From Stemphylium vesicarium (Eukaryota > Ascomycota > Dothideomycetes > Pleosporales > Pleosporaceae), in the NCBI GenBank assembly GCA_004380135.1, contig QXCR01000031.1:1-64000 (forward strand): a stretch of DNA of 64,000 nt. Direction: 5' to 3'. Within the stretch, counting starts at the first letter, position 1, and every line of letters starts with the position of its first letter. The notes under the pieces were generated by a model, which was given only the letters and a program-made list of their open reading frames with translations, did no database searches and was not told where the DNA came from. The position numbers and the translations under genes are program-made. Below are positions 20,160 through 33,100 of this stretch, one piece after another.

Positions 20160-21918
20160 ATGACGTCCGGTACTGTCTCCTCGCTTTTTCTAATCTTCTT
20201 GAGCTGCACACAAGTGTTTGCCCAGACAGCAAATACGCAAAATGTACAGTTCAACCAAGTACTTAATGTGAATGGCGATGTAAGTATCCCCTTGTCCTAT
20301 CTCAGAAGTCATCTCAACCTAACGCGCGCAGATGCAACTCAACTCGTTTCAATTCCCCGATCGATCAAAGGTCGAAACCTTCTCTCAGAAGCAGCAACAG
20401 ATAATCGTTAATCAACAAAACCCGGCGATTCCGGCAAACCAAGTCACGGGAACGACTGGTCAGCCTTTCGTTGCCGTATCTCCTCAGTCAATGACCATCA
20501 GCACCAATGGCGCAACAGACCTTGTTGGTGGCCAGATCGAGATGGCCATGACAATGCAGAACCTTCAGTCTGTAGCAGTCCAACCAGACAACACATATGT
20601 GGCTATGCTCTCGCCTGACCGTCAATCTTGGATGATTCAAGAGACGATGAGGAGTGTGAACACTACCGACATGACAGTTCGCATGGTCAAGCGTAACCAG
20701 ATGGATGGCGAGTACATGGTTGTTGGCCGTCAGACTATCGAGACCAACACTCTTGTCGTCCCCTTTGGTAGCGACGGCAGCACCTCTGTCGCCATCCAGG
20801 GCACCGGTCTCCAAGAGAACGAGTTCCAAGATGGCTTCAGGATGTCCACACGTGCTACCCAACCCATGACCATGAACGTCGATGTCAAGGACGGCGTCGA
20901 TTCGAGCATGTTGGCAGCTCTCCAGGGACAAGACCCCGTCAACGACTATCGTTACTCTGTCGTCACCAATCTGGCTGCCGTCACCCCAGACCTCAACCAG
21001 CAAGTCACTGTTGTACAGATGCCCAGTAAGTTCATCTCTACCTTCTATGCATGTACCAAAGACTAATAAATTCCCCCAGTCAACGCCATCCGTATTCAGA
21101 AGATGATGCAAGCCATGGGTGTCCCCCCAACAGGCCAAGTCGCCATCGCCGTCGCCCAACGCGGTGTTCTCCAGAACCCAGGTGGCGCAACCGGAAACCT
21201 CGGTGGAGCAGCAACCCAGCGCCGCGGCCTCTCCCGCGACGAGTTCAGGAAGGAAGTCGCACGCCAAATCCAAGGCGGCACTCCCACCAACGGAAACAAC
21301 CCCGTTGCAGCCCAGCTCCTCCTTGCACCTACATTTACCCCCATTCAGGCCGATGCCGTCCTCGACCAGGCCAACATGCGCATCGCCGTGCCCGTCCGCC
21401 AGGTCGATGGAGAGTACATTCTCACCATGCAGGTCATGGGCGGCGCTGGCATCCAGGCAGCTCAACCCGCACAGCCCGCAGCCGGCGCAGCGCAACCAAC
21501 CGAATCCCAGACCCCTACTGCCGCTGAGCCCGCCACAGAATCCAGTCTAACACCCACCGTCGAGGCCCCAGCGACCAGCAGCTCCAGCGCCGCCGCTACT
21601 CAAGGCGAGAAACAGCCCACGATGGAAGCAAGCCCCACCTCCAACAGCACTGAATCCGCGCAGCCAGAGCGCCGCCAAGAGGACAAGGACGCCGGTAAGG
21701 ACAAGTATGGCCTCGATAAGGCGCCGCAGGGCGCTGTTGTCATGTCCATGAAGGAGATCGATGCCATGGCTTATGCCGTCACGTGGGGTGGCCAGGTCGC
21801 TATTACCAAGATGATGAGCGATTATGTCAAGGCGCAGACGGGGAGGGAGATGGATCCTGTCAACAATGGTACGGATGGTAATGCGGCGGATGCGGGGGCT
21901 AAGCTTGTTGTTGCGTAG
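20160..21918 (+). CDS. Secreted protein of unknown function
   Basis: Three exons (20160-20279, 20332-21025 and 21080-21918; 1653 bp) encode 550 aa. The ATG at 20160 gives a signal peptide, with 'SLFLIFLSCTQVFAQ' before a likely cut after residue ~22. I recognise no catalytic domain. Residues ~40-330 look folded and are rich in Met, Gln, Val and Thr, for example 'QIEMAMTMQNLQSVAV' and 'QVTVVQMPINAIRIQKMMQ'. A low-complexity Ala/Thr/Ser/Pro segment follows (about 400-480), and then a final conserved-looking block with 'GAVVMSMKEIDAMAYAVTWGG'. N-glycosylation sequons are present. The layout suggests a cell-wall or extracellular protein. No GPI signal is seen at the end (AGAKLVVA). Exon joins are supported by frame closure. 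Confidence 0.72.
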
Positions 21919-22291
21919 GAGTTTGTTGGGGGAGATGGCGGAGTAGAGGGGAATGAGTGGGGGTGTGTGTGTAATGAGATTGTACGGTGACGAAGAGGGC
22001 TTGATGTCTTCTGGGGATGGATTGGTTGGTCGGTCATGTCAAGTACGTATCAAGTTTGTGTTGTATATATATAAAAATTGAGGATCAAAAGTATGCAATC
22101 GGTGTTGATATACTTTCTTGTTTTGTTCACGGTCGTGGTGCTGTGTAGACATTAGTGAACGAATACATCTCATAGCGCCACGGCGAGTCGAGTCAGAAAG
22201 AAGATGATTTGTGAGGGTTTTTATTTCATGGGCTTAGACCAAATCTAGCTTTTGATATCCGTTCGTTACATGCTCAAGGGACAAGATCTGT
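21919..22291. other. Intergenic stretch between convergent genes
   Basis: This 373-bp stretch holds the 3' ends of the secreted-protein gene and the prefoldin gene. An A/T-rich run with TATATATATA lies near 22062-22072 and may belong to a polyadenylation region. Confidence 0.5.
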
Positions 22292-23160
22292 CTATCCATT
22301 CGGCGATCCACGCTTCTTGTCCTCTATTGACTCCCCACCCTCCCTCTCCTTCCTCCGCTGCGCAACATCCCAGTTATACACTCTCGCGAAAGCGACTTCA
22401 AGGGTCTGTACATGGTTAGCGAAACTCTCTCCCTTCCCACCTTGCTTCCTTCCAGCTTCCATAGTTATACACGTACCGTAATCTGCTCCCTCAAGAAATC
22501 CAGATCCTCCTCACAAGTACTCAGGCTGTGTTTCGCCGTCGCCAGCTTCGACTGCAGCAGCTCTTCCGCCTCGGGTATGGGGTATGCAAGCATGACATTT
22601 GCGCCGAGCCAGAGGTAGACTTCGTCGGTTGGCGGCACCTCTGCTTTCGCGTAGAGGGTGTCGTTGAGTTCGAAGGTTGTCTCGAGGGGCTCGGCGTCGT
22701 CTTTGCGTGATGCGAGGAAACGCACGGTTTCGAGCGTCTTTTGGATGTCCGGGATCTTGTCTTTGAGGCCGGCCGCGCGGCGTTGGGTGTTTTGTTGCAT
22801 GAATTGGTACTTGCTGGGGTGTTTGTTAGAACGTTGACGCGGAAGTGGCGGCGTATGATTATGGTCATGTTGTAGAGCGGGTGGCATACGAGATCATCTC
22901 CTTGAAGTTGTTTATGGTGGTTTCCACCTCTGAGCGGTCGGTGACATAGTCCTCGACTCGGTCAATGAACGGAGCCACAGGAATACCCCGTGGGTTGGCT
23001 GTAATAGTCGCATCGTGTTAGAGGCCGATGGCAGTGTCGGAAGGGCTCGAGATACATACTTGCGGGTTCGCTGCTGGCACATTAGCTTTGATCAAGGGCC
23101 GAAAGTGCACTCGAGGTGCCCAGAGATTACTGACCTCCCGGCTTTAGCTACGTCTGCCAT
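22292..23160 (-). CDS. Prefoldin subunit 3 (VBP1 family)
   Basis: Five exons (23160-23135, 23073-23060, 22998-22890, 22813-22477 and 22405-22292) total exactly 600 bp and encode 199 aa. The protein starts MADVAKAGSSEPATNPRGIP and matches the alpha-type prefoldin subunit 3: 'APFIDRVEDYV' opens the first coiled coil, 'KYQFMQQNTQRRAAGLKDKIPDI' continues it across a splice site, 'VYLWLGANVMLAYP' is the beta-hairpin part, and the second coiled coil ends with 'ARVYNWDVAQRRKE'. Prefoldin is a six-subunit cytosolic chaperone that hands nascent actin and tubulin to the chaperonin CCT. The second exon is only 14 bp long, yet the frame and the family match hold on both sides. Confidence 0.92.
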
Positions 23161-26100
23161 TGCTATTGCGGCATGCACACTTCAATGATGCGCGTTGGCT
23201 GTTTCGCGCGTCGGAAAAACTGCCCCGCCATCTCCGCTCTCTTGGCGCACGAGCTCCATCCCACATCCTCCACCCCACTCGACATTCACTCTTCCCGCTC
23301 CACCCATTCCAGCCGTCAGCCTCGCCATCTTGCCAGCTCGCTTATGCAACCGGCTCTGCAAGGATATCTGCCGTATCCATTTACCCAATCTGAGCTAATA
23401 ATATATGATCTCACCATCCAGCAAGGGGGGGGGGGCGGGGGCATGCTTGTCCCTGCTGTACTCCTGGTACACAACTGAGCGCTACTCGTACTCGGACATG
23501 TACTTCCACATCGTAAGCATCAACATTACGAAAAGACTCCGTTTCCTGGGACTTGATGGAACCGCATGGATCCCCTAGTCTGCAGCGGCATGGCACGGTA
23601 ATGAGGTTGTCGTACAGGACGATTTCTCTGGACCTCCGCTATGGCCGACACCAACGCGCTCGCCACACTTGTGGCTGAACTTATGCAGCACCTTGATATT
23701 CGGATAGCCCTGTCTATATCGAGATACTGATAGCAGACAGCCTAGCACAACGGGCGGCGATATCGTTCGCTCTATTCAGATAGTAACCCGCGGGCCCGGC
23801 TTCATCGAGAACTATTGAAAACTACTGCGAGACTAACATAAGGTAAGAATGCAAGCCTTGATCCCAGGGAACCGCGTGCCGCCACGTCGAGAGCCGATCC
23901 AATCGCACCCACGTCAACTATCATCAAGCCGGCCTGCGAGGCTATCTGTTTCAATACAAGCCAAAAACTTAATCATCGATTATCTAAACGTCAGCAGCCT
24001 TCCGCTCGTGGATGCGATCAGCGGCTGCATCCGCCTCTTTTGCATCCTCTTCTGGAATAGCTGTCTACCACCTCGCGAATGCACGTCCGGGCCTCCTCAC
24101 TATTCTCCGAGCATATCATTAAGCGACATCTTCGCCGACCAAGCTTTCCGCAAGTACGTTGGGCCTCGTTCCTGTGTTATGGAGGCCTTTCGCCGAGCTC
24201 GGTCCAATAGTCCAGCGACCAAGGCCCATTGTATACTGCTTCGCCCAGCTTATTCTCGTCATCACATGAAGATGACTGGGCCACACGCGGATGCACCCGG
24301 ACTGCTCTCATCAGCAAACTTTCAGCCGAACTGAGTCCACCCTGGTTTCGTAGCATACGATAATGTCTGGTACCGCTGAGACCGGCGACTCCGCGTTGTG
24401 CTTCTTGCATTAGGTTGACAATCCGAAAATGACTGCTGATCAGCACACGTTTTTTCGATCGTCCACATCTGGAAACCCACTCAGCATCAGCACGGGCATT
24501 CGATATGGACCAACGTGGTGATCGTCATAGTTCAGCCCGCGCGCGGCATGTGCTGCAGGACAGCTGTCAGAGCGGTTTTGGGGATATCTCTCCAAGCGAG
24601 TGGTGATGCCAATCAGCGCGATTGCTACCTTGGCGCATGTGAAGCCTCCTGCAACGTCCTATGATGACTTACTTGCTCTCAAGATAGGACATGCAGTGAG
24701 ATGGCTGAGTAGCTGGACTGCGGGCCGCCTTGTATGTCATAGCTACTGCATGACGTGGCGGGCGCTCGCTTGCGGGCTGAGGAGCATTGAATCCGATTGC
24801 CAGCCAAATCACCCCGTGGAGCTTGATTACATGCGACAAGGCTGGGCATCAGGCAGCCCAAGGCGTTGCAAAACTTTCGTACGGCGACCTCGCCCGAGGA
24901 GTTACGGTGTCGCGATAGCGATCTGCAGAGACCCAAGACATTTGACTCAACATCAGGAAAGATCGTCGAATTGACAGGTGCCCGGTGACTTCTCTCCGGA
25001 TACCATGTTCCTGGGAGTGCATGATGGACGCTGTGCGACACTTGTCATCTGAGATGTGACTGCACAGATTGACCTACCGTGACAAGGTCAAAGGAGTCAC
25101 GTGAACCAAATTTCCACTGGAACCTCTGCCAGCCGAACACTGCCCGTCGCGATCCTTGGCGGTCGATTAGAGAGCAGTGATGACCCAAGTGTGTACAACA
25201 TCCAGAAAGATCCCGTAAACGAAACTTGGACGAGGACGTTTTGCAGGCGCGCATACATACTAGAATCTTGCATTGCTTGCTCCCAAATCGATCCTTGAAC
25301 TGTGGGAATTGCATGCAAGAATGCATGCGCTTCTCTTGTCGACCTTAGAGACCTCTATCACACCACTCCAAGTGGAAGCGCACACAACCGCCGAGCCCAT
25401 TCACAGTCGTCCCCACATCACCATTCACTCGTGACCGGGCATTGGGCAAGGCTTGCATTGCGACGTGGAGGCAACCAAAAGAGTAGCAATTCGTTAAGTG
25501 ATAGTTCTAGGATCTGGACCCCTATATCATTCTCCGAACTATAGAACTGCAGGTCACGGACAATGCGACTTTCCCGATCCGGCCCGAGACTACACATAAC
25601 AGTGCCACCATCGACTTCCGCATGCGATGCGGCTTTAGATTGCATGCCAATCTACGCAGGGTGCCGCGTAAATGCATAACCTACCATTACACATCCTGGA
25701 CCCAGGACCGTCGTCCCAGCACGCAACTCGCGTGCCGGCGCCGGACCATCACCAGATTCCAAAGCAAGGACGTGCAGTCGCATTTGAATGGCTCCCGCCG
25801 TACATCCAGGTACCCATCCGACCACGGACCAAAAACGATCATCTACCCGTGGAAATGGGCCATTCCCGCCGGACCGCAGGTGCATAGTGCATGGAACGAG
25901 TTCCCTCCGCGGTGGCTCGGTAGCATGTCAACCAACGACCCAACCACCCACGGACAGGAAAGCTTAATTAAATCCTGCGTACACAAGAAAGACACATGGT
26001 CACGCACATAGACCGTTCAACAGGCTCTCCCGCATTCGTGGGCAACGGAGCAACGGGTATCGCATCGTGGCCCTACGAGGCGCTCAAATCTAATCTGCAT

Positions 26101-27127
26101 CTGTTTACCCGCGCAGGGGCTGGGTGGCTCGCCGCATGTACCTTGCATCGCGGGCTTGTCATATCGGGCGCGTGGATAAATCTCTCCTGCTTTTGTGTGC
26201 GCGATTTTGTGTTTTGCCGCGGAGGCAACTGTCAGATGGCTGTCAAAAGCGTGGCAAGCATGGGCTCTTTCACTTGCATATGCCCGCGCAGATGTGGCGG
26301 GCTGTGGAGATTATGCGAGGGTTTTATATCAGATGTGCTCTTCAAGATTATGGAGCATGGATTAGACCAGACAGAGATAGTGGTATGCTGCGAGCGGAAC
26401 GTGGGCTGTGGAAGTGTTCTGGATCGTGGCGCATCGCGTGTGGCAAATGAACACGTGGGAGGTGGATAGTGTTGTGCGACCTCAGCGAATAGGGTTGCCG
26501 AAGGCCTGGAGATGAGGCTCTTGGGTTTACCAAGGCAGTCGGGTTGCGGAGCCGTAGATGAGAGCTGGGAGATGGCGATTAGACTTTGAGATCCGCTCTG
26601 GTAGGCGAGAGGGGCCATGAAGTGATAAGGCCGATAGGTCTGACGGAGCGTTTGGAGCGGAGACTGTGGAAAGGGCGTGCGAGCTAGGGTCGTTAAGAAG
26701 GAAGGAACAAGTCACAAACATCACCAAGCAAGCATAGAAGAACCAAAGGTTATGAAGTTACCCTTGCCATTGCGGAGAAGCCAAAACATTAAGTACAAAG
26801 AGCGCGCAAAAGTCCAAAAGCTAAGTCGTAAACGTTGCCTCAACATAAGAGAAAACAGGAAGCCAATCAAAGTCGTGTGCGTTAGAAGTGAGTGTCGTGC
26901 CCGAAGAAACAAAAGCGCCGTCCAGATCCCCATCGCTTGCCCCCAAGTATATCGTGTGCGAGCGCCATGTAATCAACAAAGAAGTAGAAAAAGATGAACA
27001 GTGAAGGAAGAAGAAGAGAAAAGCCCAACGCCAACATCTCGTTATTCAACACTTGAACGAAGAGGAGATGCATGCAACTATGCAGTCTATGAAGTGATGT
27101 GCGCAAGAGTCAAAGGAAAGAAGCTGT
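23161..27127. other. Gene-poor interval of 4.0 kb next to the melanin PKS
   Basis: No gene could be recognised on either strand. There are several frames of 100-160 codons, such as 25996-26469 (+) and 23849-24334 (+), but they lack recognisable domains and do not join through clear introns. The part nearest 27127 should hold the 3' untranslated region of the PKS. Base composition is not obviously AT-rich, so strong RIP decay is not evident by eye. Confidence 0.5.
23425..23441 (+). repeat. Homopolymer G tract (G11-C-G5)
   Basis: Eleven G, one C and five G in a row lie in non-coding DNA upstream of the prefoldin gene. Such a tract may fold as a G-quadruplex and is prone to sequencing slippage. 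Confidence 0.85.
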
Positions 27128-30100
27128 TTATAGCTTAAGACCTTGCTGGATCAGCTTGCCAAGTGTGACACCCTGGAGGGCATGTTAGTACGAAGATCCA
27201 AGTATCGTGCGAGGTGGAGAAAGACTTACGTGATCACCCTTCATCATAGTGAAATGGTTACCGCCCATGACAGCGTACTGGAAGTTCTCCTTGGGCAAGA
27301 GCTGCGCCCAGCCGTTGTCGGCAAAGTCGGTACGGTTGTTGAGCAGCCACTTCATGGGAGCTGGGTCCTCTCCCTCACCTGGGGGAGGACGGGGGTCCTC
27401 AGGGTTGGGGCACACACCGTCGGTGCACCAGATGGCGAGGACGGGGGGAGCGATCTTGGGGTCCATGGGGGTCGGGTCATAGTCCTTGAGGTTCTGGATG
27501 GCGGAGGCGAAGTGGGGTAGGAGCCACGAGGGAGTACCGCCGGGCTTGCCGGTGCCGAGGAGGCCTATCTGGTCGAAGAAGATGTGGAGGCGGGCGGGAA
27601 GCGGGTCAAGAGCGACGGGGCAGGGAGCATCAATGAGGACGAGGTTCTCGACCTTCTCGCCGGAGTTGACGAATTGCTGGGCGACTTCGTAGGCCATGAC
27701 ACCACCGGCGGACCATCCACCAATGATGTATGGGCCTTTGGGCTGGCGACGCTTGATCTCGTTGAGGTAGAGGCGGGAGACACCCTCGACACCACAGCTC
27801 CACTTCTCGGGGCACTTCATGAACGGGCAGTTAAGACCATAAACGGCCATGTTGGGAGAGATGTTGGGAATGGAGATGTAACTGGTGGCGCTACCAGAAC
27901 CGTCGGGAACCAAGAAGAACTTCTTGGTGGCGGTCTTGGGGTTACCCTGGAGAAGGACGGAGGAAGCGGGAGGAAGGTTGGAGACATCGGGGAGCGATGC
28001 AAGCTTCTTGTTGACCTCAGAAAGCTGAGGAGTCTTGGTCGCGGCTCTAGTAGGCTTTGCGGACTTGGTAGCTTGAGGCTTGGGGCGCATGCCAAGAGCA
28101 GTCTCGATGTCCTTGATAGTGACGTTGACAGTGAGGAAGTCGGCAGGAAGATCACGACCAGTGGCCTCGCGCATGGAACCAAGGATGGTAAGGCTCATGA
28201 GGGAGTCCATACCAATGTCGGTGAGATCGAGGTCGTCGGTGATCTCAGAGACATCGACACCCATCTCCTCAGCGACAAGCTTGCGGGCCAGGCTGGCACC
28301 TGACTCGGTGGCTACAGCAGAGGGCTTGACGTCCTCCTGGCCATCGTCACTACCGGTGGAGCTGGCAGGGGTGCTGTCGTTTTCGGGGGTAGCCTCCTCG
28401 AAGGGAGTGGAAGAGTCAGAAGCCTCGTCAGAGGTGTCAGAAGCGTCATCTTCGACGACAGTGGCACCGTCGAACTGAGAGAAATGCTTCTTTAGCTCAC
28501 CAACAGTGGAGCAGTCGGTGAAGAGGGTGGAGGGGATGTCCATGTCAAGCTCCTCACGGAACCTGGCAGAGATGGTAAGAGACAGGAGGGAGTCGACACC
28601 GAGGTTCTCGAAAGCAGCCTCATCGACGAGCTCAGACATGTCAACATCGATCTCTTGAGCGACAATCTTCATGACCTTGGAGGTAACACCGGCGGGGGCG
28701 GCGACCTTGGCAGCCTTCGCGGACTTAGGAGCCTTGGTGGCCTTCGCTGACTTGGTGGGAGCAGCCTGAGTCTTGACGGGGGCAGCGGCGATGGCCTTGG
28801 GTGAGGGCTTAGCGGCCGCCTTGGGGGCAGGTCCGACAGCAGCCTTGCCAGCGGGAGGCATCATGATGTTGAGAGCACGGCGAGGAATGTTCTGGAACTT
28901 GAGACCCATAACCATACCGATGATCTCAGAGCCGTCCATGATGTAGACATCGCCGACGGAGATGTTACCAGGAGCAGGCTGCATGCGAACATAGGATCGG
29001 TACTTCTTCTCGGGCGAGAGCTTGCCAGCTATCTTGATCGATCCCCATCCGTGAGAGATGTAGACCGAATTCTCAGAGTCGAGGTGGTCGGAGGCGTTGA
29101 CAATGAAGCCAGAGAGATGGGCAAGAGAATCGATCCAGTAAGGCGAGCAGAGGAACTCTCCGTCAGCAGCCGTGGTCTGGAACTGGACTGAAGCAGTAGC
29201 CTCAGTCTGCTTGCCGTCAAGGATAACCTCCTCCATACCGCGGTAGTTGTCGGCGTAGGTGACAAGGGCCTTGAAGAGCTTGTAGGCCATGCCACGGAGG
29301 ACCTTGTGGGCGGCGCCGGTCTCGAGCTTCATCTTGAGAAGGTCGATCTGGGACTGAACCATGTACTGAATACGGCCCCACTCTTCCTTCCAGGCGGCGA
29401 CATCTTCGTACTTGACGATACCGACAGCGTGCTCAGCCAGGATCTTGGAGCCATCGGCGGAGACAGTGCGGAAAGTGATCTTAACTTCATCAGTCTCAAG
29501 GTCCGCGTTACCCTCAATCTGCAAGTGCTGACCACTGACGGGAGGAGGGTACTGGGGAATGAGGGTCTTGGTGACCTCCATGGAGCAGACATTGAGCCCA
29601 GGAGTGACGGTACCGGGGCGAAGCTGCTGGTAGAGGTAGTCTGCGACAGTCATGGCCTGATCGGCGTAGAGCGAAGACGGGGTCAAGGGAGTTCCGTTGA
29701 CCTGGTGACCAGTGATCGTAGCCTTCAACTTGGGGTCGGAGAGATCAGACTGGACGATGACGGTACCAGAGTTGGCGTGGAGATCCTCGCGAACAATCTT
29801 GTGGCAAGAAGTGGTCGAAAGCTTGGAGGGGAGCTCCTCAGCAGGCGCTGCCTCGATGGCCTTGACAGCGGTAGGAGCCTCAAGAACCTCGCCCTTGGTA
29901 AGGGTCCAGTTGTTGTGGTAGTCCAACCAGTACTTCTTGGAGTCAAAGGCGTAGGTGGGCAGGGTGTACATCTCATGAGCATCGTTGAACAGCCTGTGGT
30001 ACTCGTTGAAGTCGAAATAAACACCAGCGAGGTACAAGGTGGCGATGCTGTTAGAGAGCGTCTTCCAGGGGTCCTCGTTGCGGCGGAGAGATCCAGCCGC

Positions 30101-33100
30101 AACAGGAGTACCACCAAGAGAAGACTTGACCATACCGCTGCAGACAGGGTGGGCGCCAACTTCGAGCCAAGCAGTTTTAGCGTCGAAGAGCTTCGACTCC
30201 TGGCCAGTGGTGAGAGCATCGCAGAAGTTGACAGTCTCACGTGCGTGGCGAGCAAGGTAGTCGGGGCCAATGATGCCAGCCTCGACAATGACTTCGCCAG
30301 TGAGGGGAGACATGACCGGTACAACAGGCTTGTTGAAGGTGACGGAGGCAGCAGCAGCCTTGAACTTCTCGAGGATAGGCTCGACCTGGGCAGAGTGGAA
30401 CGCGAATGGGACGTTCAGCTTGGTGGACTTGAAGCCCTTGGATGCAAGAGTCTCGTTGGTGGCATCGACGATCTCGACGGTACCGCAGAGAACAGTCTCC
30501 TCAGGGCCGTTGATGCAGGCGATCTCGGTCATCTTGTCACCCAAAGCAGACTTGATGGTTTCAACGCTACCCTTGACGGCAAGCATACCGTGAGTGTTGG
30601 CAGTGCATTCCTGCTCGAGGATCTGGGCACGACGGCCGACCAAGAGGACCATGTCGCTGGCAGAGATGACACCGGCGACGTGGAGGGCGGCATACTCGCC
30701 AAGGCTGTGGCCAATGACAGCGATGGGGCGGACACCCCATGAGCCCCACATGCGGGCAAGAGCGACCTGAATGCAGGACATGCCGAGCTGGACAACCACC
30801 GGAGAGAGGGTCGCGACATCCGCTCCAGTCAAGAGGGGCAGGATGGAGGGGAGAGAATGCAGACGAGCAAGCTTGTCCATCTGGTCGATGTCGTTCTTGA
30901 AGGTGTCAAGTTCCTCGTACAGCTTCTGGCCGAGACCAGTGTACTGCGAGCCCTGGCCAGTGAAGGTAAAGGCGGTCTTGGTGGGTACCATGGGAAGGGG
31001 GCTGTAGCTGTCCTTGAGCTGGGCTTGAAGGCCGTCCTTGACCTTGGAGATGTCAGAGACGCAGAAGGCAACGCGGTAGTTGTGCTGGATGCGACGAGCA
31101 GTGGTGGTGTATGCCAAGCTGGGAAGCGTGGTGCTCGGGTTCTCGTCGAGGAACTGCATCAGGTTGTTGATATTCTTCTTCAGCGAGGCGATGGACCTGG
31201 CGCTGACAGTGACCATGTGCATGGTGCGGGGATCGACACCCTTGGGGGCCTCGGGGAGAGGGCCGTCTTCGAGAATGACCGCGGTGTTACCACCAGCAGC
31301 CGAGAAGTTGTTCAAGAAGATCTTGCGCTTCTCCGCGCCGTTACGAGGCCAGGCAACCTGAGTGGTTTCGATGTGAACGTTGCGCTGTCCAAGATCCTTG
31401 GGGAAGGACTTGTTCATGACACCCTTAATACCGACATTGGCAGGGATGGCGTTCTTCTTCATCATCATCAACACCTTGACGAGGGAGTTGATACCGGAAG
31501 CTGCCTCACCGTGACCAATGTTGGCTTTGATAGCGCCCAAATGCAGGGTCTGCTCGGGAGTACGCTGGCGGTGGCGAGGAGCGAAGGCGTTGGTAACCGA
31601 AGTCATCTCAATACCGTCACCGGCCTGGGTACCAGTACCGTGCATCTCGACGTAGCTGATCTCATGGGCGTCAACACCGGCGTTGGAGAGGACCTTGTTG
31701 TAGAGGTACTCCTGGGCGCCAGCGTGAGGGTGAGTAATAGACACGGCTTCAGCACTGTGGTTGGTGGCGGCGCCGAGGATGCAACCAAGGATGTTGTCCT
31801 TGTCAGCAATGGCGTCCTCGTAGCGCTTGAGAACGACTGAGCCACAGCCGTCACCACGGCAGTAACCATCAGCATCGTTGTCGTAGGTCTTGCAGCTTCC
31901 AGTCTTGGACAAGAACTGGCCCTTGCTGAGACCGGAGAAAATGTCGGGGTTGGTGAGGACGTTGAGACCACCGGCGCAGGCAGTATCGCAGTCACCAGCC
32001 CAGAGGGAGGTGCAAGCAAGCTGAATGGCGGCGAGGGAAGAAGAGCAGGCAGTGTCGACGGAGTATGATGGGCCGGAGAACTTGAAGTAGTAGTTGATGC
32101 GGCCAGGAGCAAAGGCGCGCACACCACCAGTGATGAAGTAGGTGTCGATGTTCTCCGCGGCGTTGATCTCACGCCAATCGTCGGAAGTCTGACCGTAGAA
32201 GGTACCAATGCGCTCCAATTTGGTGGATGGAGTGCGGTTGGGAACATAACCAGACATCTCAAGTGCCTCGTAAGCGGTGGTAAGAGCTAGACGACCCATG
32301 GGGTCGGTCTGAGCAGCCTCACGCGGAGACATGTTGAAGAAGCGGGGGTCGAATAGACCTGGCTCGTCGATGAAGCAACCGAAGGGAGTGTGGCTCTTGT
32401 TCTTTCCTTTGCCGGAAGGGTCGCAGTGGGCCTTTGCGTCGAAACGATCGGCAGGGACTTCGCGGTGGACGTCCAAGCCGCGCTCGAGAAGATCCCATAG
32501 CGCGTCAGGGTTGGCAGCACCAGGGAAACGACCAGACATACCAACGATGGCAATCTTGTCGTTCTGAGTGCGACCGCGGCTGCTATGGTCGGCAACGACC
32601 CACGCAGTGTGGTCGCGAACGGTGATAGCGGCCTGGCCTCCATTCTTCAGCGCAGAGGCGAGGCTGTTGGTGATGGAGGTCACACCGATGGCGGAGACGG
32701 TGCACTCCGGGCTGGATGCAGATGTGACCTGAGAGACAATCTCGGATAGAAGACTGTCCCATCGAACGGGCTCAACAAGCATCTCTACAAGCGCGGAGCG
32801 GACCAGCTCCAGAGTGTTGGTAGCAGTCTGGCATTTTCCGGTAGAAGCTGAGTGCACGAGGGAGACGGGACGGAACTGCTGCAGGTGCCTGATAGCGTCC
32901 TTGTCGAGAATACGGTCGATGTCGGTTTGCGCATACAGGTGGGATGCGTGGTAAGGCGCATAGACGGGAATGGGCACGCGAGCGCAGCTCTTGAAAGCGT
33001 CGCTCTGGAGTAAGCGCTTGGTGGTGGCTGGTGGTCCGCTTACAGTTAGAGCCATGGTGCTAACAGCGCTAATGTAGGCCTGCGCCAGAGTTGGTATCCG

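Noticed and set aside
20488..21495. Minus-strand frame of 335 codons opposite the secreted-protein gene.
   Set aside because: It overlaps a spliced gene with a signal peptide, and its translation has no recognised domain and biased composition.
25996..26469. Plus-strand frame of 157 codons in the 4-kb interval beside the PKS.
   Set aside because: It is rich in Cys, Gly and Trp in the manner of chance frames in GC-balanced DNA and resembles no protein.
29306..30742. Long plus-strand frame of 478 codons opposite the PKS.
   Set aside because: It is a shadow of the PKS coding strand. Its Leu/Val/Asp/Gly-rich translation is the mirror of strongly biased codons.
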